Below, in pieces: positions 59,576-64,000 of a stretch of 64,000 nt of DNA; position 1 is the stretch's first letter; every line of letters begins with the position of its first letter. This DNA is from Planctomycetales bacterium ZRK34 (lineage in GTDB: Bacteria > Planctomycetota > Phycisphaerae > Phycisphaerales > Zrk34). A model generated the notes under the pieces. The model did not search any database and was not told where the DNA came from. It worked only from the letters and a program-made list of their open reading frames with translations. The stretch covers positions 3,407,850 through 3,471,849 of the forward strand of contig CP050848.1 in assembly GCA_014873095.1 (NCBI GenBank), given 5' to 3'. A program made the position numbers and the translations under genes.

Positions 59576-60418
59576 ATGAACATCGAGCGCGTGAGTCGGA
59601 ATCGGTCGTTCGGGGGTTTTCAGGATGTGTATCGGCACGCGTCGCAGGCGCTTGGCTGCGGGATGAACTTCGGGGTGTACCTGCCGCCGGCGGCGGAGCG
59701 CGGGGCCTGCCCGGTGTTGTACTGGCTCAGCGGGTTGACCTGCACGGAGCAGAACTTCATCACCAAGGCGGGGGCGCAGCGCTATGCCGCCGAGCACGGG
59801 GTGATCCTCGTCGCGCCGGACACCAGCCCGCGCGGCGATGATGTTGCCGATGATGAAGGGTATGACCTGGGCCAGGGCGCGGGGTTTTACCTGAACGCTG
59901 CGCGGAAGCCGTGGGCCAAATACTACCGCATGGAAGACTACGTGACGGGCGAGCTTGCGGGGATCATCGAAGCTGAATTCAACGTGACGGACAAGCGCGG
60001 CGTGTGCGGCCACTCGATGGGCGGGCATGGCGCATTGACGCTGTTTTTCCGTCACCCGGGGATGTATCAGTCGGTCAGCGCGCTGTCGCCGATCGTCGCG
60101 CCGACACAGGTGCCGTGGGGCCACAAAGCCTTCGGGGCTTACCTCGGCGATGATCGCAGCGCCTGGGCGAAACACGATGCTACGGAACTGGTGATGACCT
60201 ACGAAGGCCCGCGCTCACCGATTCTGATCGACCAGGGCGAGGCGGACCAGTTTCTCACCGAACAGCTTCGACCCGAGCTTTTCGAAGAGGCCTGCCGCGA
60301 TGCGGACTATCCGCTGACGCTTCGCCGGGCGGGCGGGTATGATCACAGCTATTACTTCGTGGCGAGTTTCATCGGCGACCACATCGCCCATCACGCGGCG
60401 ACGCTTTGCGAGGATTAA
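59576..60418 (+). CDS. S-formylglutathione hydrolase
   Basis: 280 aa, esterase D type. Nucleophile motif GHSMGGHGALTLF near 145, SGLTCTEQNFITKAG near 55, and the catalytic Asp/His in QGEADQFL and YDHSYYFV. It splits S-formylglutathione to formate and glutathione, completing formaldehyde oxidation with the upstream dehydrogenase. Confidence 0.95.
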   Translation: MNIERVSRNRSFGGFQDVYRHASQALGCGMNFGVYLPPAAERGACPVLYWLSGLTCTEQNFITKAGAQRYAAEHGVILVAPDTSPRGDDVADDEGYDLGQGAGFYLNAARKPWAKYYRMEDYVTGELAGIIEAEFNVTDKRGVCGHSMGGHGALTLFFRHPGMYQSVSALSPIVAPTQVPWGHKAFGAYLGDDRSAWAKHDATELVMTYEGPRSPILIDQGEADQFLTEQLRPELFEEACRDADYPLTLRRAGGYDHSYYFVASFIGDHIAHHAATLCED

Positions 60419-60420
60419 AC

Positions 60421-61434
60421 ATGACGGCTGTGAATCGATGCTGGTGTCTGGCCCTATTGCTGATCGGCCTGTGTGCGCTGCCGGCGCTTGCGGATGAAAC
60501 ACTTCCGGGGGTGTCGATCATCTGGGACACGGACATGGACACCGACTGCGATGATGTCGGCGCGCTGGCGATGCTGCACGCGCTGGCCGATGCGGGCGAG
60601 GCGAAGATACTCGCGACGGTGGTCAGTTCGCATTACCCGTATTCCGCCCCGTGCGTGGAGGCGATCAATCGCTACCACGGCCGGGGCGATCTGCCGATCG
60701 GGGCGGCGAAGCAGCCGGGCGCGCCGATCGATCGCGGGTCGCGCTACGCCCGGGCGATCGCTGAGCGGTATGACACGACGTTGACGACCAACGACGATGC
60801 CGATGACGCGGTCGATGTGTATCGGCGGGTATTGGCTGCCGCGCCGGATCGGTCGGTTGTGGTCGTCACCGTCGGCTACGTGACCAACCTGCGTTACCTG
60901 CTGAAGTCAAAACCCGACCAGCACAGCGACCTGGATGGGCGTTCGCTGGTGAAACAGAAAGTCGCGCGATGGGTGTGCATGGGCGGGCGCTACCCCGAGC
61001 ACCTGGACCCCAGAGTCTACGGCAACTTCAAACCCGACCCCGCGGCAATCGTCGAGGCGGCGGCGAACTGGCCGACGACGATTTACTTCTCCGGCATGGG
61101 CGCCGATGTCGGCACCGGCCGCACGCGCGGCAAGCTTCCGGCGGATCATCCGCTGCGCGTCGCTTACGACCTGTACCTCGGTGATAAGCCGACGCGCCCC
61201 AGCTGGGATCAGGCCGCCACGCTGTTCGCCGTCCGCCCCAACGCCCCGTACTGGAAGCTGCGCAAGACCGGTTCCAACCACATCTTCGAAAACGGCACCA
61301 ACCGCTGGGTCGACGAGCCGAACCTCGCCCGCCACGTGCTCGTCGAGTACGCTGCCGACCCTCGCGAGGTGATTCAGCAGCTCACACAGACGATCGAGTC
61401 GCTGATGACCCGCCCGCCGGCCGGCAAGAGGTGA
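60421..61434 (+). CDS. exported nucleoside hydrolase-like protein (IUNH family)
   Basis: 337 aa from ATG 60421, 2 nt after the hydrolase stop. A signal peptide (LLLIGLCALPALADE) precedes the calcium-site motif WDTDMDTDCDDVGAL near 35-50. The C-terminal half has a DQAATLFAVRP motif. The family cleaves N-ribosides; the exported form may degrade external nucleosides, or act on other ribosides. Confidence 0.82.
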   Translation: MTAVNRCWCLALLLIGLCALPALADETLPGVSIIWDTDMDTDCDDVGALAMLHALADAGEAKILATVVSSHYPYSAPCVEAINRYHGRGDLPIGAAKQPGAPIDRGSRYARAIAERYDTTLTTNDDADDAVDVYRRVLAAAPDRSVVVVTVGYVTNLRYLLKSKPDQHSDLDGRSLVKQKVARWVCMGGRYPEHLDPRVYGNFKPDPAAIVEAAANWPTTIYFSGMGADVGTGRTRGKLPADHPLRVAYDLYLGDKPTRPSWDQAATLFAVRPNAPYWKLRKTGSNHIFENGTNRWVDEPNLARHVLVEYAADPREVIQQLTQTIESLMTRPPAGKR

Positions 61435-61524
61435 GATGATAGTGTTTGCACTTGCTGACTGACCCGTTGGTCTCCCTCTGTCATGACGAGTTAACGGCCA
61501 CAATACGCCGCGCTGGAATCTCTT

Positions 61525-61559
61525 AAAAGATTAGTATTTTGCCTAAATACTAATCTTTT
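61525..61559. terminator. AT-rich 15-bp hairpin, possible terminator
   Basis: AAAAGATTAGTATTT (61525-61539) pairs perfectly with 61545-61559 and the T-rich end can serve in both directions. It lies in the 352-base spacer upstream of the sigma factor gene; the rest of the spacer shows no ORF. Confidence 0.6.
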
Positions 61560-61718
61560 TAAATGCTGTAAATTGATTATTGTCAGTTGTATGCGAGTTT
61601 TGTTGGGTGAGATGTGTCATGGGCCTCAGGGCTTCGAGGTCGGCCGGATGCGCACCGGTCTGCGATGGGTCAGCCCAAAGCAATACGTAGTCAGTATGAT
61701 TCAAATTCTGACATGGCG

Positions 61719-61739
61719 GACGATCTTTTTTTGATCGTC
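61719..61739. promoter_or_regulatory. GACGATC-T7-GATCGTC hairpin upstream of the ECF sigma gene
   Basis: 7-bp stem with a loop of seven T, ending 47 nt before the ECF sigma start. A possible operator or leader element; TATGAT at 61695-61700 may be a -10 box. Confidence 0.35.
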
Positions 61740-61786
61740 GCTGTACCAATTCGCCCGCCGCCGGCAAACACAGAGTAGAGGCCGCT

Positions 61787-62314
61787 ATGCCCACGCATGA
61801 TCAGACCCGTGAGTTTGTCCGCCGCTTTGCCGAGTGCGAGCACGAGGTCTATCGCTACATTCTGACGCTGCTGCCGGACGCCGCCCAGGCGCAGGACGTG
61901 TTTCAGGACACGGCCGTGGCGTTGTGGGAGAAGCTGGAAGCCTACGACCCGGCGCGGCCGTTCGTGGCCTGGGCCTGCGGGGTCGCCCACAACAAGGTGC
62001 TGATGCACCGCCGAAGCCATGCACGTCAGCCGCACACGCTCAGCGACAGCACCCTCGAGCTGATCGCCGGTCAATACGCCGACGAACGCGAGCCGATCGA
62101 GGCCCAGATGCGGGCGCTGACGGACTGTCTTGCCAAGCTGCAGGCAAAACATCGCGAGCTGATCGAAGCGCGCTACCACTCGAAAATGTCGATTCATGAA
62201 TATGCCCGCCGCACCGGCCGCGCGGTCAACACGCTGTACAAAACGCTGGATCGAATTCGCCGGAGACTGTTGGATTGCATCACCATGACGATGCGGGCGG
62301 AGGGCGAACGATGA
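61787..62314 (+). CDS. ECF sigma factor (Rhodopirellula/Verrucomicrobium type)
   Basis: 175 aa. Region 2 with EHEVYRYILTLLPDAAQAQD and FQDTAVALWEKLEAY, and region 4 with RTGRAVNTLYKTLDRIRRRL. The form matches the ECF group tied to FecR-type anti-sigma and LamG genes in planctomycetes and verrucomicrobia. Coupled to the next gene by ATGA. Confidence 0.9.
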   Translation: MPTHDQTREFVRRFAECEHEVYRYILTLLPDAAQAQDVFQDTAVALWEKLEAYDPARPFVAWACGVAHNKVLMHRRSHARQPHTLSDSTLELIAGQYADEREPIEAQMRALTDCLAKLQAKHRELIEARYHSKMSIHEYARRTGRAVNTLYKTLDRIRRRLLDCITMTMRAEGER

Positions 62315-63738
62315 CCGACCCGCAGACGCCGCATGACGAACTGCTCACGCTGCTGGCGGCGGTGTGTGACGGCCATGCCGACGATGCTGATCGCCGGCGG
62401 CTGGACACGTTGCTGGCGGCCGATTCAGCGGCGCGATCGGTCTACCTGCGATACATGGCGCTGCACGCGGCGCTGGAGCGCAGGCGGCCGGAGCTACCGA
62501 AGGCGCTGCCGTCGCAGCCGACGATGCTGGTGGGACGAGAGCATCGGTCTTGGCGCATTTTCGGGTCGGCTGCGGCAGCGGCGCTGGTGCTTCTGACGGT
62601 TGCGGTGTGGTTCGTGATGCAGTCGACCTCGCAGGACGACGCGGTCGATCATCGGCCGGCGGCGCCCGTGGCGATGTTGTCGAACATCTCATCGGATGCG
62701 CAATTTGCCGAAGGCGGGCGCTTGCTTGGTGATGACCTGCAGCCGGGGATGATCACGCTCACCAGCGGGCAGGCACAGGTGATGTTTCATTCCGGGGCGG
62801 TGGTCGATCTGACCGGCCCGTGTGAATTCAAAATGACCGGCATGAATCAGGGTTTCCTGCTGCGGGGCAAGCTTGAAGCGACCGTGCCGCCGCGGGCGAA
62901 AAACTTCACCGTCGGCGCGCCGTACGGCATTCATGTCATCGACCTGGGCACGCGCTTTTCGATGAACACCGATGAGGATGTCACCCGCGTGCGTGTGTTG
63001 GAAGGGCGCATCGAACTGGCCATGACGCAGGACGCCGCGACGCCGCAGCGGCTCACCCTCGTCGCCGGCCACCTCGCCAGACTCGAGCGCGGTCGCCTCG
63101 TCGAGCATTTAGGCCCCGAACGCGAACTCGCCCTCACGCCCGACGCCGACACCTACATCAACGGCCGCGTGCCCGATCAGTCGCTGGGCAACGACCCGCG
63201 CCTGATCGCCAACGAGTGGAACGCCTCGGGCCCGCGCTGGACGATGATCCGTTTCGACCTGACCCACGTGACGGACCCGATCACGACCGCCCGGCTTGAG
63301 CTGACCTCGCGCCTGGTCAACGCTCAGCCCAACACGTTCGCCGTCTACGGTTTGAACACCGACGCCCCGTGGGTCGAAACCGGCGACGGCGCGCTGACGT
63401 ATGCGAACACGCCCTGGCGCACCGACAGCGGCCCGAACCTCGATGCGATGTTCAACGCGGCGCCGCTGTCGATGTTCACCTCGACGCAGCGCGTCGATGA
63501 ACTCGCCGTGGCTTTCGATGTCGCCGATGACGATTCGCTGATGACGTTTTTGAATCAGCACCGTGGCGGGCGCGTCACATTCGTGATCGCTGAACAAGAA
63601 CCCTTGCCTGATGCAATCGGCGATGCGTGGGACTCCCGCGAGTCCAATCACCCGCCGCGCCTGATTCTTCATGCCGCTCCGTTGGTCAACACCTTGCCGG
63701 GCCTGTCGCCCACACCTGTGAAAGGAAGCGAAAAATGA
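62311..63738 (+). CDS. FecR-domain transmembrane anti-sigma-like regulator
   Basis: 475 aa from ATG 62311. N-terminal cytoplasmic part (1-80) resembling anti-sigma domains (LLTLLAAVCDGHADDADRRR), a membrane helix (about 90-110), then a FecR domain (about 150-265; SGAVVDLTGPCEFKMTG, PYGIHVIDLGTRFSM) and a C-terminal DNRLRE-like beta domain (about 275-470). It probably holds the sigma factor until an envelope signal is sensed. Coupled to both neighbours. Confidence 0.88.
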   Translation: MTDPQTPHDELLTLLAAVCDGHADDADRRRLDTLLAADSAARSVYLRYMALHAALERRRPELPKALPSQPTMLVGREHRSWRIFGSAAAAALVLLTVAVWFVMQSTSQDDAVDHRPAAPVAMLSNISSDAQFAEGGRLLGDDLQPGMITLTSGQAQVMFHSGAVVDLTGPCEFKMTGMNQGFLLRGKLEATVPPRAKNFTVGAPYGIHVIDLGTRFSMNTDEDVTRVRVLEGRIELAMTQDAATPQRLTLVAGHLARLERGRLVEHLGPERELALTPDADTYINGRVPDQSLGNDPRLIANEWNASGPRWTMIRFDLTHVTDPITTARLELTSRLVNAQPNTFAVYGLNTDAPWVETGDGALTYANTPWRTDSGPNLDAMFNAAPLSMFTSTQRVDELAVAFDVADDDSLMTFLNQHRGGRVTFVIAEQEPLPDAIGDAWDSRESNHPPRLILHAAPLVNTLPGLSPTPVKGSEK

Positions 63739-64000
63739 GAAAGCAACGCGCACTTGTCCTTACGATGCTCATGGCTGTGCTGCTGCCTGGGGCCATGGTC
63801 CGCGCCAGCGTGTACGCCCACTATAACTTCGACGCCGACTACACCGACGACTCGGGCAACGCCCGCGATGGCGCGCTCGTCGACGTCGGCACGCTGAGCA
63901 ACTCCGGCATCACCACCACCGCCGGCGAGTACGTCTTCGGCGGCGGCGCGTTGAACCTGTCGACCGATCGCGATTACGTCAGCCTGGCGTCGGAATCGTT
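63735..64000 (+). CDS. exported LamG-like protein (3' end outside window)
   Basis: Only about 88 codons are present. A signal peptide (LTMLMAVLLPGAMVRASVYA) is followed by the start of a LamG/concanavalin-like domain (YNFDADYTDDSGNARDGALV). ATGA overlap with the FecR gene makes it the third gene of the sigma operon; the usual C-terminal PEP-CTERM signal would lie outside. Confidence 0.75.
   Translation, partial: MRKQRALVLTMLMAVLLPGAMVRASVYAHYNFDADYTDDSGNARDGALVDVGTLSNSGITTTAGEYVFGGGALNLSTDRDYVSLASES

Overview
The window is about 64 kb of high-GC bacterial chromosome (roughly 60-65 % by eye). It most likely comes from a planctomycete of the Phycisphaerae type, or a close relative in the Planctomycetota-Verrucomicrobiota group. 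This rests on gene content: a Ser/Thr kinase with a single membrane segment, a BatA/VWA/DUF4175-like gene train, PEP-CTERM and LamG-type exported proteins, an ECF sigma/FecR pair, CHASE2 cyclase, and a small Cys-rich protein of a kind I associate with planctomycetes. No tRNA, rRNA, CRISPR array or classical transposase gene was seen. Both ends cut through genes.

Layout. 0-5.4 kb: signalling (FixL/FixJ-type pair, Ser/Thr kinase, and a convergent FHA-SpoIIE phosphatase that overlaps the kinase tail). 5.4-5.8 kb: a gene-free spacer ending in a strong terminator, with a candidate structured RNA. 5.8-7.4 kb: GspA/GspB-like pair. 7.5-20 kb: DUF58-BatA-VWA-DUF4175-like train with a squalene-cyclase-repeat protein. 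20-25.1 kb: F-type ATP synthase genes from atpZ to atpA, behind a good sigma-70 promoter and closed by a terminator, without gamma, beta and epsilon. 25.2-30.5 kb: a probable sulfane-sulfur response module (CstB-like persulfide dioxygenase-rhodanese, DUF442 phosphatase, sigma-54 activator, TauE exporter with a near-consensus -24/-12 promoter). 30.5-39.4 kb, minus strand: TPR-YggX protein, two CorC-like proteins, CHASE2 cyclase, FecR protein, lipoprotein and an outer-membrane barrel. 39.5-44.3 kb: trpD, two lipoproteins, a small membrane protein between palindromic repeats, a tandem CsrA-like protein and a PEP-CTERM protein. 44.4-49.5 kb, minus strand: lyase, glycosyltransferase, astB, prfA, rpmE. 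49.6-61.4 kb: debranching enzyme, sialidase-like protein, RimK with an RCK_C tail, deacylase, PP2C, murD, formaldehyde oxidation pair, nucleoside hydrolase. 61.8 kb to the end: ECF sigma factor, FecR-type anti-sigma and the start of a LamG-like exported protein.

The most unusual feature is between the genes. Eleven spacers carry a long hairpin of about 80-145 nt whose arms are built of degenerate 7-9 nt tandem units. Several unrelated unit families occur, and every hairpin lies just upstream of a start codon. A second class consists of short palindromes, single or paired (REP/REPIN-like), some inserted in frame inside genes. Elements of one family often bracket a single gene. The single-chain tandem CsrA and the sigma-54 sulfur module are the other main points of interest.
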